The notes under the pieces were generated by a model that made no database searches, had not been told where the DNA came from, and worked only from the letters and a program-made list of their open reading frames with translations. DNA of 64,000 nt from Candidatus Korobacter versatilis. GTDB lineage: Bacteria; Acidobacteriota; Terriglobia; Terriglobales; Acidobacteriaceae. The position numbers and the translations under genes were made by a program. The stretch lies in assembly GCA_016185395.1 (NCBI GenBank), contig JACPNR010000006.1, forward strand, positions 1-64,000, written 5' to 3'. Every line of letters starts with the position of its first letter. Position 1 is the stretch's first letter. Of the stretch, positions 53,166-61,657 are shown one piece after another.

Positions 53166-54491
53166 CTATTTCGCGGCGGCTTTCTCGGACCTCCAGACCT
53201 TGCCGTCTTTCAGCACGAAGCGGACGTCGCCCAGCACTTTCACGTCGCGCGTGGGATCGCCGCCGACGGCGATGACGTCGGCATAAGCGCCCGGCGCGAC
53301 CACGCCGATGAGACCGTCCATGCCGAGCATCTCCGCCGGGAGCGACGTGGCGGAGACGAGCGCATCCGCCGGCGACATGCCGAACTCGATCATGCGCGGG
53401 AACTCCTGCGCGATGGGCTCCGACCACGGGAAGCCGCCGACGTCGGTACCGAAGACGATCTTCACGCCCGCCTTCAGCGCCTTTTGGAAGCTCGGGCCGT
53501 GGAGCGCGGCGCGCTTGCGGTCGCGCTGGCCTTGCGGCGTGTTCTCCGCGGCCCAGCCGCCGTAGTAGACGGAGAGCGTGGCGCAGTACCAGGTCTTCTG
53601 GCGGACCATCTGCGCGATGTTGGCGTCAGTTAGTTCGAGGCCGTGCTCGATGGAATCGCAACCGCCATCGAGGGCGCGCTGCAGTCCTACGCCGTTGTAC
53701 GCATGGCACGCGACCTTCTTGCCCCAGGCGTGTGCCTCGTCCACGATGGCCTTGATCTCGTCGAGCGTGAGGGTGGGCTGCGAGAAGAGGTTCCCGTTGC
53801 GGTCGAGCCACGAGCGGTGCGTCATGTAGACCTTGATCCAGTCGGCGCCGTTGTCGAGCTGCTCGCGCGCTGCCTTGCGGGCCTCGATGGGCCCGTCGAT
53901 GATCTGCGCGCCCTTGGGCAGGTCAGGCTGGATCTCAGGCGCGTAGCCCTCGAGCGGATACCCGCCAGTCGTGGAGATGGCGCGCGTGGAGGCGAAGATG
54001 CGCGGGCCGGGGATGTATCCCTTCTCGACGGCGCGCTTCAGTCCCACGTCACCGTAACCGGCGCCTTCGGTCTCGACGTCGCGAATGGTGGTGAAGCCCT
54101 GATCGAGCGCGCGGCGCAGGGCCATGGTGGCGCGGGCGGCGCGGAAGGAGATGCCGCCGAACAGGATGTTGCCGTCGTAGCCGCCCTCGGCCGGGTCCTC
54201 GCCCTGGAGGAAGATGTGGGTGTGCGATTCGATCATCCCGGGCATGACCATGACGTCCGGACCGAAGGCGATGCGCGTGGGCGCGTTCTTCGCGTCCGGG
54301 TTGTCGAGGCCGGTGACGGCGACGATCTTGTTGCCGCGGATGAGGATGGCGCGGTCGTGCGTGACCTGGCGTCCGTCGAACAGGTTCGCCGCGGTGACGG
54401 CGGTGAGCGGAGCGACGTCGACGCTGGCCTGGGCGGCCGCGAGCGAGGCGGCGAGCACCAGGACGGGGAGAAGCAAGCGGGCGTTTCGCAT
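53166..54491 (-). CDS. Secreted imidazolonepropionase-like amidohydrolase
   Basis: 441 residues. Signal peptide MRNARLLLPVLVLAASLAAAQA precedes an amidohydrolase TIM barrel. Metal ligands are HTHIF after the strand VMPGMIES, a Lys in DWIKVYMTH, His in VACHAYNGVG and in SIEHGLEL, and Asp in VFGTDVGG; the set is complete for a binuclear site. Members cleave cyclic amides, dipeptides or related compounds outside the cytoplasm; the substrate is unknown. TACAAT lies eight bases before the ATG with no Shine-Dalgarno, suggesting a leaderless mRNA. It is followed on the same strand by the CBS gene 116 bases away. Confidence 0.93.
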   Translation of the reverse strand: MRNARLLLPVLVLAASLAAAQASVDVAPLTAVTAANLFDGRQVTHDRAILIRGNKIVAVTGLDNPDAKNAPTRIAFGPDVMVMPGMIESHTHIFLQGEDPAEGGYDGNILFGGISFRAARATMALRRALDQGFTTIRDVETEGAGYGDVGLKRAVEKGYIPGPRIFASTRAISTTGGYPLEGYAPEIQPDLPKGAQIIDGPIEARKAAREQLDNGADWIKVYMTHRSWLDRNGNLFSQPTLTLDEIKAIVDEAHAWGKKVACHAYNGVGLQRALDGGCDSIEHGLELTDANIAQMVRQKTWYCATLSVYYGGWAAENTPQGQRDRKRAALHGPSFQKALKAGVKIVFGTDVGGFPWSEPIAQEFPRMIEFGMSPADALVSATSLPAEMLGMDGLIGVVAPGAYADVIAVGGDPTRDVKVLGDVRFVLKDGKVWRSEKAAAK

Positions 54492-54499
54492 GGAGCGCG

Positions 54500-54505
54500 A
54501 TTGTA
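54500..54505 (-). promoter_or_regulatory. -10 hexamer TACAAT of the amidohydrolase gene
   Basis: TACAAT on the minus strand, eight bases before the ATG at 54491. Confidence 0.4.
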
Positions 54506-54555
54506 GTCCGCGGAAAACTTCGCTTCAATCCCGCGCGCGTTTGGCGAGTGACGGG

Positions 54556-54586
54556 CAAAGAAAACGGCGGTCCCGAAGGACCGCCG
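54556..54586 (-). terminator. Rho-independent terminator after the SYLF lipoprotein gene
   Basis: CGGCGGTCC/GGACCGCCG nine-base stem with TTCG loop (on the minus strand), followed by TTTTCTTT. It lies 20 bases after the SYLF gene stop. Confidence 0.9.
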
Positions 54587-54606
54587 CTGGTTTCGAGTTC
54601 TGCTGG

Positions 54607-55362
54607 TTACGGACGCTCCGCAGCGTCCTGGTGCCGCGCCTCGTGGAAGCTCTCGCGAACGCTGGCGAGGAACGGCTGCGCATCCGCCGGAGTACTCACG
54701 CCGCCCTGCAGCACGCGTCCGAAGGTGACGTCCTTGCCGTAGAACGCGTCCTGCGACTCGTCATCCTGCTGCACCACGGCGCCGTTCAGGTCGAGGCCGG
54801 CGAACAGGCCGCGCGCGCGCGAGTAGGTGAGGATGCCCGACTTCATCGAGAGGTCGGTGTTCGCAGTCGCTTCACGGCCCACCGGACCGGCGGCCACGGA
54901 AGCGGCTGCGCCCAGCTTGAACTTCGAGCTCAGCAGGTCTTTCATGCCCTGGTCGTTCATCACCAGCATGACTACGTCGACCGCTTCGGCGCCGATCTGC
55001 GCGCCCCAGCTTCCGCCCGTCATGGTGAAGAACGCCGGTGCGCTCCAGCCGTTGTTGGTACGGCAGGTGGCGACGCCGCGGCCATGCTGCCCGCCGAAGA
55101 CGAAGCCGCCCTTGATCATCGAGGGCACCACGGCGACGCACTTGGCCTTCGCCAGCACTTCGTTCGGGATGCCGTTATCGGGAGCGTTGGTGAGTTCCTT
55201 CAGCACCTGCGCCGAGTCGTTGAGGCGATCGATGGACTCCGCCTTCGCGCCCGTTGCATGGCCCGTGGCCGCCGCACCGCCCGAAGACGCACTGTTCCGC
55301 CGCTCCGCGCAGCCCACCAGCGTGAGCAGACCCAAAATGAGAACCGCTACTAGCTTTTTCAT
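54607..55362 (-). CDS. SYLF-domain (YSC84-like) lipoprotein
   Basis: 251 residues from ATG 55360-55362. The signal peptide ends in the lipobox LTLVGC, with Cys18 as the lipid anchor, followed by a Ser/Gly/Ala spacer. The SYLF domain follows: AKAKCVAVVPSMIKGGFVFGGQHGRG, GGSWGAQIGAEAVDVVMLVMNDQ and SRARGLFAGLDLNGAVV are its usual blocks. SYLF proteins bind phosphoinositides in eukaryotes; the bacterial ones may bind membrane lipids at the outer membrane. GAAGGTG stands eight bases upstream. It is monocistronic with a good terminator. The divergent DnaC-like gene starts 376 bases away. Confidence 0.93.
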   Translation of the reverse strand: MKKLVAVLILGLLTLVGCAERRNSASSGGAAATGHATGAKAESIDRLNDSAQVLKELTNAPDNGIPNEVLAKAKCVAVVPSMIKGGFVFGGQHGRGVATCRTNNGWSAPAFFTMTGGSWGAQIGAEAVDVVMLVMNDQGMKDLLSSKFKLGAAASVAAGPVGREATANTDLSMKSGILTYSRARGLFAGLDLNGAVVQQDDESQDAFYGKDVTFGRVLQGGVSTPADAQPFLASVRESFHEARHQDAAERP

Positions 55363-55479
55363 ATCCAGACACCTTCCCCAAGCCGCGGCACAGCCGCGTG
55401 ATTTAAGCAATTTCCCGTACTACTGCTGGGTTAGGATGCCGGTCCGGGACGCGGGTTTGGCGCGCCTTGGCGGGAATCC

Positions 55480-55508
55480 AGCAGCTACCCTGGACAGGGT
55501 TGCTGGAG
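55480..55508. repeat. Hairpin CCAGCA-gct-ACCCTG-ga-CAGGGT-TGCTGG
   Basis: Two stacked six-base stems separated by a three-base bulge. It may be a protein-binding palindrome or a leader structure; there is no T run. Confidence 0.45.
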
Positions 55509-55544
55509 CAGAGTTGCTGGGGAAGAGAGACCAACCCCCCTTTT

Positions 55545-55619
55545 CACCACGGAGGCACGGAGGTCACGGAGAAAGGCACTCCTTAGACTTTCCTCCGTGG
55601 GCTCCGTGTCTCCGTGGTG
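55545..55619. repeat. Iterated palindrome (CACGGAG units)
   Basis: Left CACCACGGAGGCACGGAGG (55545-55563) plus a further CACGGAG, and right CTCCGTGTCTCCGTGGTG (55602-55619) with CCTCCGTG before it. Same unit as the panC upstream element. Confidence 0.75.
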
Positions 55620-55738
55620 GATGGGTTTTCCGTGGAGGGCCGCAAGCCGAGATAAGGTCGGCTTTTCCACCCCGCTCCACAGGAAGTCTCGTTGCACCCG
55701 GGCGGCGGCTGGCGGTAAAGTCCGAGTAGAGACTCCGG

Positions 55739-56533
55739 ATGTCCGCAACCACGAACGCGAAACAAACCGATACGGCGTGCCCGCTGTGCGAGGGCACGGG
55801 ATGGAAGTCCGTGGCCAACGGCGCGGCGCGCAAGGTGGCGCGCTGCGAGTGCATGGCCGCGAACCGCGCCGAGCGCCTGCTGGCGGCCGCGCACATCCCC
55901 ACGCGTTATGAGCACTGCGAGCTGGAAAACTTTGACACCACCGGCAGCCGCGCTCCGCTGGCAGCGGCGCTGCTCGACGCGCGGCGGTTCGTGGAGGAGT
56001 ACCCCGTCCACAAGGCCGGCCTGCTCTTCGTGGGCGACATCGGCGTGGGCAAGACGCATCTGGCCGTCGGCGTGCTCAAGCTGCTGATGCGCGAGAAGAG
56101 CATCCCGTGTCTCTTCTACGACTACCGCGAGCTGCTCAAGGACATCCAGAACTCGTTCAATCCGACGGTGCACGAGACGGAGATGGACGTGCTGCGTCCG
56201 GTGTTCGACACCGAAGTGCTGATCATCGACGAGCTCGGCGCGGTGAAGCCCAGCGACTGGAAATGGGACACCATCTCCGACATCATCAACCGGCGCTACA
56301 ACGCGCAGCGGACGACGATCTTCACCACGAACTTCCCCGACCTGCCCGAGAGCGGCTTGGCCGGTTCGACCGATTTGCGCAGCAAGGCCGCCGCCGAGCG
56401 CGCCAATCGGCGCGAGACCCTGGGCGACCGCATCACCGAGCGCATGCGCTCGCGCCTGCACGAGATGTGCAAGCTGGTCGAGATGCACGGCGACGACTTC
56501 CGCGTGAAAGTGAAGAGCGCCAGCTTCCGTTAG
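55739..56533 (+). CDS. DnaC/DnaI-type helicase-loader ATPase
   Basis: 264 residues from ATG 55739. An N-terminal zinc ribbon (C14-x2-C17 in CPLCEGTGW and C37-x-C39 in ARCECMA) precedes an AAA+ domain with Walker A GDIGVGKTHL and Walker B VLIIDELG, then sensor 1 in TIFTTNFPDLP and an arginine-finger region (RSRLHEMCKLVEM). This is the layout of DnaC/DnaI helicase loaders and of IstB transposase helpers. No transposase is nearby, which favours a replication role. It loads or remodels the DnaB helicase. ATG follows TAGAGA by six bases, a weak leaderless pattern. Confidence 0.88.
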   Translation: MSATTNAKQTDTACPLCEGTGWKSVANGAARKVARCECMAANRAERLLAAAHIPTRYEHCELENFDTTGSRAPLAAALLDARRFVEEYPVHKAGLLFVGDIGVGKTHLAVGVLKLLMREKSIPCLFYDYRELLKDIQNSFNPTVHETEMDVLRPVFDTEVLIIDELGAVKPSDWKWDTISDIINRRYNAQRTTIFTTNFPDLPESGLAGSTDLRSKAAAERANRRETLGDRITERMRSRLHEMCKLVEMHGDDFRVKVKSASFR

Positions 56534-56616
56534 AACCACACCTACCACAGAGACACCGAGGACACAGAGCCGCACAGAGAACCCTCTGTGTTCCCTGTGT
56601 CTCTGTGGTGGGTTCT
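56532..56616. repeat. Iterated palindrome (CACAGAG units) upstream of the uvrC-like gene
   Basis: AGAACC/GGTTCT ends and inner ACCACAGAGACAC/CTCTGTGGT units form the arms; the units are CACAGAG-like. It ends 21 bases before the uvrC-like GTG, just ahead of its -10 hexamer. Confidence 0.72.
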
Positions 56617-56624
56617 TTCCGCAG

Positions 56625-56630
56625 TAGAAT
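56625..56630 (+). promoter_or_regulatory. -10 hexamer TAGAAT of the uvrC-like gene
   Basis: TAGAAT, seven bases, then GTG 56638. It follows directly after the iterated palindrome. Confidence 0.42.
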
Positions 56631-56637
56631 CCAGCCA

Positions 56638-57825
56638 GTGGAACCCGTGCACATCGATTTTTCGCCCGAGAACGACGCGGCGATCTTCGCGTCGCTGCCG
56701 GCGAAGCCGGCCGTGTTCACGCTGCGCGGCGAGGCGGGCGGCGAGCCCTACGTCACGAAATCCGCGGACCTGAGGCGCCGGCTGATGCGCCTGCTGGGCG
56801 GGCCGGAGGAGCGGACGAAGCGGCTGAACCTGCGGGACCGGGTGCGCTCCATCGCCTACACGTTGACCGGGTCGGACTTCGAATCGCGCTGGGTGCTGTA
56901 CCAGACGCTGCGCCGCGAGTTTCCCAAGGACTACACCGACCGGCTGAAGCTGCGTCCGGCGCCGCTGGTCAAGCTGAACCTGGACAACGAGTATCCGCGA
57001 GCGTACGTCACGCGGCGGATCACGAACCTGAAGGGCAAGTCGCGGTACTACGGGCCGTTCCAGTCGCGCGCGACGGCGGAGAAGTTCCTCGCCGACTCGC
57101 TCGACCTGTTCAAGATGCGGCGCTGCGACTTCGACCTGCACCCCGATCCGCAATTCCCGGGCTGCATTTATTCCGAGATGAAGATGTGCCTGGCGCCCTG
57201 CTTCAAGGGCTGCACCGATCAGGAGTACAGCGAGGAAGTGGTGCGCGTGCGCAAGTATCTCGACACTGCCGGCGACTCGCTCACGCGCGAGTTCGAGGCC
57301 GAGCGCGAAAAGGCCAGCGCGGGCTTGGCCTTCGAGCAAGCGGCCGCGCTGCACGCGCGCCTCGAGAAGGTGCACGCCGCGGTGCAGCAGAGGCCGGAGA
57401 TGGCGCGGCGGCTCGACGCGTTGCGCGGCCTTATCGTGCAGCCCGCGGCGGAAGCGGGATGCGTGGCGTTCTTCACGCTCGAAGCCGGACGTCTTGCCGG
57501 ACCGACGCCCTTCCCCGTGCAGGACCGCGGCGAAGGCAAGCATCTCTCGATGGAATCGCGGATCCTGGAAGCGCTGGCGAGCGCTGACCGCTTGCCGCCG
57601 GCGGGAGCGAGCGAACTGGTGGAGCACATCGCGCTGCTCAAGCGCTGGGCCTTCCGCACGCAGCGCGTGGGAGAGATCTTTCTCACCGACGAGAATGGCG
57701 AGTTGCCGATGCGGCGCATCGTCCGCGGCGTCTCGCGTGTGTTCCGTGGCGAGAAGGAAGGCGCGTGGCCGGCGCCGACCGGCCAGTTGCAGATCGAGCC
57801 CAAACTGGAAGAGCCGCTCGACTAG
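56638..57825 (+). CDS. UvrC/Cho-like GIY-YIG endonuclease subunit, N-terminal half only
   Basis: 395 residues from GTG 56638. UvrC cuts damaged DNA 3' and 5' of the lesion in nucleotide excision repair. Present are a GIY-YIG-like N-terminal region (PYVTKSADLRRRL), the Cys-rich MKMCLAPCFKGC block, and the UvrB-interaction (UVR) helix near 220-245 (EREKASAGLAFEQAAALHARLEK). The C-terminal RNase H-like nuclease and the HhH domains of full UvrC (about 600 residues) are missing. The gene ends naturally here, so it resembles E. coli Cho, which cuts only on the 3' side. The GIY-YIG residues are somewhat divergent (PYVTK for YVGK), so activity is uncertain. Confidence 0.88.
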   Translation: MEPVHIDFSPENDAAIFASLPAKPAVFTLRGEAGGEPYVTKSADLRRRLMRLLGGPEERTKRLNLRDRVRSIAYTLTGSDFESRWVLYQTLRREFPKDYTDRLKLRPAPLVKLNLDNEYPRAYVTRRITNLKGKSRYYGPFQSRATAEKFLADSLDLFKMRRCDFDLHPDPQFPGCIYSEMKMCLAPCFKGCTDQEYSEEVVRVRKYLDTAGDSLTREFEAEREKASAGLAFEQAAALHARLEKVHAAVQQRPEMARRLDALRGLIVQPAAEAGCVAFFTLEAGRLAGPTPFPVQDRGEGKHLSMESRILEALASADRLPPAGASELVEHIALLKRWAFRTQRVGEIFLTDENGELPMRRIVRGVSRVFRGEKEGAWPAPTGQLQIEPKLEEPLD

Positions 57826-57831
57826 GACCTT

Positions 57832-57890
57832 CGCCGCAGATGAACGCAGATGACCCCACATCCACCGCGGAGGCGCAGAGGCGAGGAGAG
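57832..57890. repeat. Half-element with CGCAGAT/GCGGAGGCGCAGAGG units upstream of hslV
   Basis: CCGCAGATGAACGCAGATG and CCGCGGAGGCGCAGAGGCG follow each other between the uvrC-like stop and the hslV -10. No clear second arm. Confidence 0.5.
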
Positions 57891-57893
57891 GCT

Positions 57894-57899
57894 TATAAT
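57894..57899 (+). promoter_or_regulatory. -10 hexamer TATAAT of hslV
   Basis: A perfect TATAAT, 14 bases before the hslV ATG. No consensus -35 is present; repeat sequence occupies that region. Confidence 0.5.
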
Positions 57900-57913
57900 C
57901 CGGGATTGCCCTC

Positions 57914-58456
57914 ATGACAACCAACCGGCTATTCCGCTCGACCACCGTGCTCGCCGTCCGCCGCAATGGGGGCGTGGTCATGGCTGCCGACGGGCAGGTC
58001 ACACTCGGCGACAGCGTGGTGAAGCACTCGGCGAAGAAGATACGGCGGCTGCACAACGATAAGATCCTCGCCGGGTTCGCCGGCTCCACCGCCGACGCGT
58101 TCTCGCTCTTCGCGCGCTTCGAAGCCAAGCTCGACCAGTACAACGGCAACTTAGGACGGGCCGCGGTCGAGTTAGCAAAGGACTGGCGCACCGATAAAGT
58201 CCTGCGCCATCTCGAGGCGCTGCTGCTCGTGGCCGACAAAGAGCAGATGTACCTGATCAGCGGGCAGGGCGACGTGATCGAGCCGGATTCGAGCGCCTCG
58301 GCCATCGGCTCGGGCGGGCAGTACGCGCTCGCCGCCGCGCGCGCGCTCATCGACAACACCGAGCTGCCGGCGCGCAAGATCGCGGAAGAGGCGATGCGCA
58401 TCGCGGGGAAGATCTGCATCTACACCAACGACACGCTGACGGTGGAGGAGCTGTAG
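57914..58456 (+). CDS. hslV: HslV (ClpQ) peptidase subunit
   Basis: 180 residues. HslV forms the proteolytic core of the HslUV protease. The active nucleophile is Thr10, exposed after removal of a short leader ([12 protein letters not shown]); a propeptide longer than in E. coli is noted. [19 protein letters not shown] and [17 protein letters not shown] and the C-terminal [16 protein letters not shown] are typical. It is followed by hslU 55 bases later, the normal partner. A perfect TATAAT 14 bases upstream indicates a very short leader. Catalytic residues are intact. Confidence 0.97.
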   Translation: MTTNRLFRSTTVLAVRRNGGVVMAADGQVTLGDSVVKHSAKKIRRLHNDKILAGFAGSTADAFSLFARFEAKLDQYNGNLGRAAVELAKDWRTDKVLRHLEALLLVADKEQMYLISGQGDVIEPDSSASAIGSGGQYALAAARALIDNTELPARKIAEEAMRIAGKICIYTNDTLTVEEL

Positions 58457-58483
58457 GTTTTTCTTCTTAATGGCCTCGGGCCA

Positions 58484-58507
58484 CTCGCAACTCGGAACTC
58501 GGAACTG
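58484..58507. repeat. Three AACTCGG heptamers between hslV and hslU
   Basis: ACTCGCAACTCGGAACTCGGAACTG between the two genes, a single-arm iteration like that at 30034. Confidence 0.5.
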
Positions 58508-58511
58508 ACTT

Positions 58512-59921
58512 ATGGCCATTTATCTGCCCGCCACCGCCGAAGAGCAGCAGATCGCGCTCGACGAACTCACGCCCAAGGAGATCGTCGCCGAGCTGGACAA
58601 ATACGTTGTCGGGCAGAACGCCGCCAAGCGGGCGGTCGCCATCGCGCTGCGCAACCGCATGCGCCGGCAGAAGCTCACGCCCGAGCTTGCCGAAGAGATC
58701 ATGCCGAAGAACATCATCATGATCGGGCCGACCGGCGTGGGCAAGACGGAGATCGCGCGGCGACTGGCGAAGCTCGCCGATTCGCCGTTCCTCAAGGTGG
58801 AGGCCTCGAAGTTCACCGAGGTGGGCTACGTGGGGCGCGACGTGGAGTCCATGATCCGCGACCTCATCGAGATCGCCATCGACATGGTGCGCGAGGAGAA
58901 ACTCGAGGAAGTCGAAGACAAGGCCGAGCTGAACGCGGAAGAGCGCCTGGTGGACCTGCTGCTCCCCGGTTCGCGCGCGGCGGAGAGCGCGGCGTCCGCC
59001 GCGGGCACCGCCGGGTTCATCGAAGGGCAGACGGAGCCGCAGTCCCGCACGCGCGAGAAACTGCGCCAGCAGTTGCGCGAGGGCAAGCTGGATGAGCGCA
59101 TCGTGGAACTCGAGGTGCGCGAGAAATCGATGCCGGCGTTCGAGATCATCTCCAACCAGGGCGTGGAGGAGATGGACATCAACATGAAAGACATGCTGCC
59201 CAACCTCTTCGGGCAGCGCACGAAGAAGCGCAAGATGAAGGTCTCGGAGGCGTTCGAGTACCTGATCCAGGAAGAGGAACAGCGCCTGATCGACATGGAC
59301 CAGGTGCAGCGCACGGCGGTGGAGCGGGCGGAGAACGCGGGCATCATCTTCCTCGACGAGATCGACAAGATCGCGGGCCGCGAGAGCGGGCACGGGCCGG
59401 ACGTCTCGCGCGAGGGGGTGCAGCGCGACATCCTGCCCATCGTCGAAGGCACGACGGTGAACACGCGCTACGGCATGGTGCGGACGGACCACATCCTGTT
59501 CATCGCCGCCGGCGCCTTCCACGTGTCGAAGCCGAGCGACCTCATCCCGGAATTGCAGGGGCGCTTCCCTATCCGCGTGGAGCTGCAGTCGCTGACGATG
59601 GAGGATTTCGTCCGCATCCTCACCGAGCCCAAGCTCTCGCTGGTGAAGCAATCCACCGCGCTGCTCGAGACGGAAGGATTGAAACTGGAATTTACGGAAG
59701 AAGCGCTGAGCGAGATCGCGCGCTTCGCCTTCCGCGTGAACGAGGGCACGGAGAACATCGGGGCGCGGCGGCTGCATACCATCCTGGAGCGCGTGCTCGA
59801 CGAGATCAGCTTCACCGCACCGGAGATGAAGGGCAAGGACGTGAAGGTGGATGGCGATTACGTCCGCAAGATGCTGGCCGACATCGTGAAAGACAACGAC
59901 CTGTCCCGTTACATCTTGTAG
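58512..59921 (+). CDS. hslU: HslU (ClpY) ATPase subunit
   Basis: 469 residues. HslU unfolds substrates and opens HslV. Walker A is GPTGVGKT at 72-79, Walker [12 protein letters not shown], followed by the I domain (about 105-245) and the AAA+ small domain. [18 protein letters not shown] is near the end, and the C-terminal residues RYIL are expected to insert into HslV. No damage to the motifs is visible. It belongs with hslV in one operon. No Shine-Dalgarno is strong at the ATG 58512, and the short repeat between the two genes may affect coupling. Confidence 0.97.
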   Translation: MAIYLPATAEEQQIALDELTPKEIVAELDKYVVGQNAAKRAVAIALRNRMRRQKLTPELAEEIMPKNIIMIGPTGVGKTEIARRLAKLADSPFLKVEASKFTEVGYVGRDVESMIRDLIEIAIDMVREEKLEEVEDKAELNAEERLVDLLLPGSRAAESAASAAGTAGFIEGQTEPQSRTREKLRQQLREGKLDERIVELEVREKSMPAFEIISNQGVEEMDINMKDMLPNLFGQRTKKRKMKVSEAFEYLIQEEEQRLIDMDQVQRTAVERAENAGIIFLDEIDKIAGRESGHGPDVSREGVQRDILPIVEGTTVNTRYGMVRTDHILFIAAGAFHVSKPSDLIPELQGRFPIRVELQSLTMEDFVRILTEPKLSLVKQSTALLETEGLKLEFTEEALSEIARFAFRVNEGTENIGARRLHTILERVLDEISFTAPEMKGKDVKVDGDYVRKMLADIVKDNDLSRYIL

Positions 59922-59947
59922 CTCCGAAGACCAGCGCGGGCGGGGAC

Positions 59948-59975
59948 GCCGGCGCTACTCTGCGCCGGCGCTACT
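59948..59975. repeat. Direct repeat GCCGGCGCTACT twice
   Basis: Two copies at 59948-59959 and 59964-59975, four bases apart, with GC-rich flanks. The second one contains the stop codon of the convergent membrane-protein gene. Confidence 0.55.
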
Positions 59976-60429
59976 TGCTCTCTTTCGGGCCGCGCTCGAT
60001 CAGGCGCTTGGTCAGCAGCACGAGTCCGATGATCTGCGTCCACTCGGAGACGATGTTGCCGACCACCTGGTTCCATTTCCCTTGCGCGTCGTTGTGCAGA
60101 TAGACGGCGAGCCACACCGCGCCGGTGATGAGCAGGAAGATGGTCAGCGAGTGGCGCTGCATCACGTCGAGGAGCTTGTGGTGCCAGTGGCGCTTCGGGC
60201 TGCGGCTCTCCGCGGACCCCACCTCGAAGAGGAACTTGGTGCCGAGCACGGTGACGACCACGCCGGTCCAATCGGCGATGGCGTTGCCGAAGAAGGCGCC
60301 CCAGTGCGTCTTCTCGTCGGCGCGCGAATAGAGGAAGACCCAGAGGAGCAAGACGGCGACCACGGCGAAGGTGAGCGAATGGCGCTTGAGGAAGTGTCCC
60401 TCGCGGCGGACGAGGTGGAAGGTGGTCAT
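59971..60429 (-). CDS. Four-helix membrane protein, unknown function
   Basis: 152 residues from ATG 60427-60429. Four hydrophobic helices: RHSLTFAVVAVLLLWVFLYS, IADWTGVVVTVLGTKFLFEV, RHSLTIFLLITGAVWLAVYL and VSEWTQIIGLVLLTKRLIE, in two similar halves (each begins H-S-L-T), which suggests an internal duplication. A His-rich loop (PKRHWHHKLL) joins them. No transporter family is recognised. The frame is open upstream, but the residues there are not membrane-like. It converges on hslU and is divergent from the FN3 lipoprotein. Confidence 0.78.
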   Translation of the reverse strand: MTTFHLVRREGHFLKRHSLTFAVVAVLLLWVFLYSRADEKTHWGAFFGNAIADWTGVVVTVLGTKFLFEVGSAESRSPKRHWHHKLLDVMQRHSLTIFLLITGAVWLAVYLHNDAQGKWNQVVGNIVSEWTQIIGLVLLTKRLIERGPKESK

Positions 60430-60523
60430 GCGCGTGTTTCCTCCCGCAACAATGGTGTGCAACGAGCGTAGCAGCGATTCGACTTCAGCGGCGCGATTCC
60501 ATCTGATACGCTGTTGCGCTTTG

Positions 60524-61615
60524 ATGCGTATCCCACGACTCGCTTTGCTATTGCTCGGGCCGGCCGCGCTGCTTCTCGCGGGATGCGGCACGCCCGGCGC
60601 GCCGCTGCCGCCCACGCTCGACCTGCCGCAGCCGCCCAGCGACCTGAAAGCCACGCGCAAGGGCAATAAGGTCACGCTCACCTGGAGCGCGCCGACCAAG
60701 ACCACCGATGGCGCGCTGGTGAAGCCGGGACACATGGGCGCGACGCGGGTGTGCCGCGCGTCGCAGCCGGTGATGGACCGCTGCGCTGAGACGGTCAATG
60801 AGGTCATGCCGGGCTTCTGGCAACCGGGCAAGCCGGCCTCGTACATCGTTACCCTGCCGCCCGGCCAGAGACGGGGATTTGCGACCTACGCGGTCGAGAT
60901 GCTGAACGCCCGTGGGCGCTCCGGCGGACTCTCGAACCAGGTGGAGGTGCCGCTGGCGCCTACTTTTGCCGCGCCGCTGCTGAACGCGCGCGTGACCGCG
61001 GACGGTCCTGAGCTCTCGTGGCGGCCGGTGGTGGGCTGCGTTGCCGGCGGAGAGACCTCGTGCACATTCCGCGTGCGTCGCTTGCTGCAGGGCGCGCCGC
61101 CGGAAAGAGAGAGCGTGGTAGCAGACATCGCGGACCGTCCCGGGCCGGCTGCGGACCGCACCGACACCGTCCTGAAGGTCACCGACGGCCTCGCCGAGTG
61201 GGAGAAGACGTATATCTATCGGGTCACGCCGATCACCCATGTGCAGCAAGGGAACCAGGCGATCGAGGTCGAGGGCGAGGACTCCGCACCCGTCGAGGTT
61301 TTCGCACACGACACGTTCCCGCCGGCGGTCCCAAGCGGCGTGCAGGCGGTGTACTCCGGATTGGCGCAGCAGAAGTTCATCGACCTCACGTGGGCGCCGG
61401 TCACCGACGCCGACCTGGCCGGCTACAACGTCTATCGGCGCGAGGAGGGAGCAGCGCCGGTGAAGATCACGAGCGAGCTGGTGAAGACGCCGGCCTTCCG
61501 CGACGCGAACATTCAGCCGGGCCATACGTACTCCTACCGCGTGAGCGCCACCGACCTGCGCGGCAACGAGAGCGCACAGTCGCAAGAGACGAGCGAACAA
61601 GTCCCGCAGCAATGA
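60524..61615 (+). CDS. Lipoprotein with fibronectin type III-like domains
   Basis: 363 residues from ATG 60524. The signal peptide MRIPRLALLLLGPAALLLAGC ends at a lipobox (LLAGC) with Cys21 as lipid anchor, then a Pro-rich spacer (GTPGAPLPPTLDLPQPP). About three FN3-like domains follow: PSDLKATRKGNKVTLTWSAP, a second around AAPLLNARVTADGPELSWRP, and a third starting PSGVQAVYSGLAQQKFIDLTWAPV, with DLAGYNVYRREEG as the typical G-Y-x-Y-R turn. It is likely exposed at the cell surface and binds proteins or sugars; no enzyme is fused. The FAH-family gene follows 42 bases later on the same strand. Confidence 0.9.
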   Translation: MRIPRLALLLLGPAALLLAGCGTPGAPLPPTLDLPQPPSDLKATRKGNKVTLTWSAPTKTTDGALVKPGHMGATRVCRASQPVMDRCAETVNEVMPGFWQPGKPASYIVTLPPGQRRGFATYAVEMLNARGRSGGLSNQVEVPLAPTFAAPLLNARVTADGPELSWRPVVGCVAGGETSCTFRVRRLLQGAPPERESVVADIADRPGPAADRTDTVLKVTDGLAEWEKTYIYRVTPITHVQQGNQAIEVEGEDSAPVEVFAHDTFPPAVPSGVQAVYSGLAQQKFIDLTWAPVTDADLAGYNVYRREEGAAPVKITSELVKTPAFRDANIQPGHTYSYRVSATDLRGNESAQSQETSEQVPQQ

Positions 61616-61657
61616 GTTTCGGCCAGAAGGAGAAGGACGACCTATGAAAGACCGCCA

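Larger units (their letters stand above)
55363..55738. other. Divergent intergenic region with two inverted repeats
   Basis: 376 bases between the SYLF and DnaC-like genes. It holds the CCAGCA...TGCTGG hairpin (55480-55508) and an iterated palindrome (55545-55619). No small gene or RNA family is recognised. Confidence 0.6.

Noticed and set aside
55395..55425. TAGTACGGGAAATTGC on the minus strand as a sigma-54 promoter of the SYLF gene
   Set aside because: The spacing between the -24 and -12 elements is one base too long and the -24 GG is absent.
55739..56533. IstB transposition helper, implying an insertion sequence
   Set aside because: No IstA-like transposase, terminal repeats or target duplications are around; the N-terminal zinc ribbon fits a replicative helicase loader.
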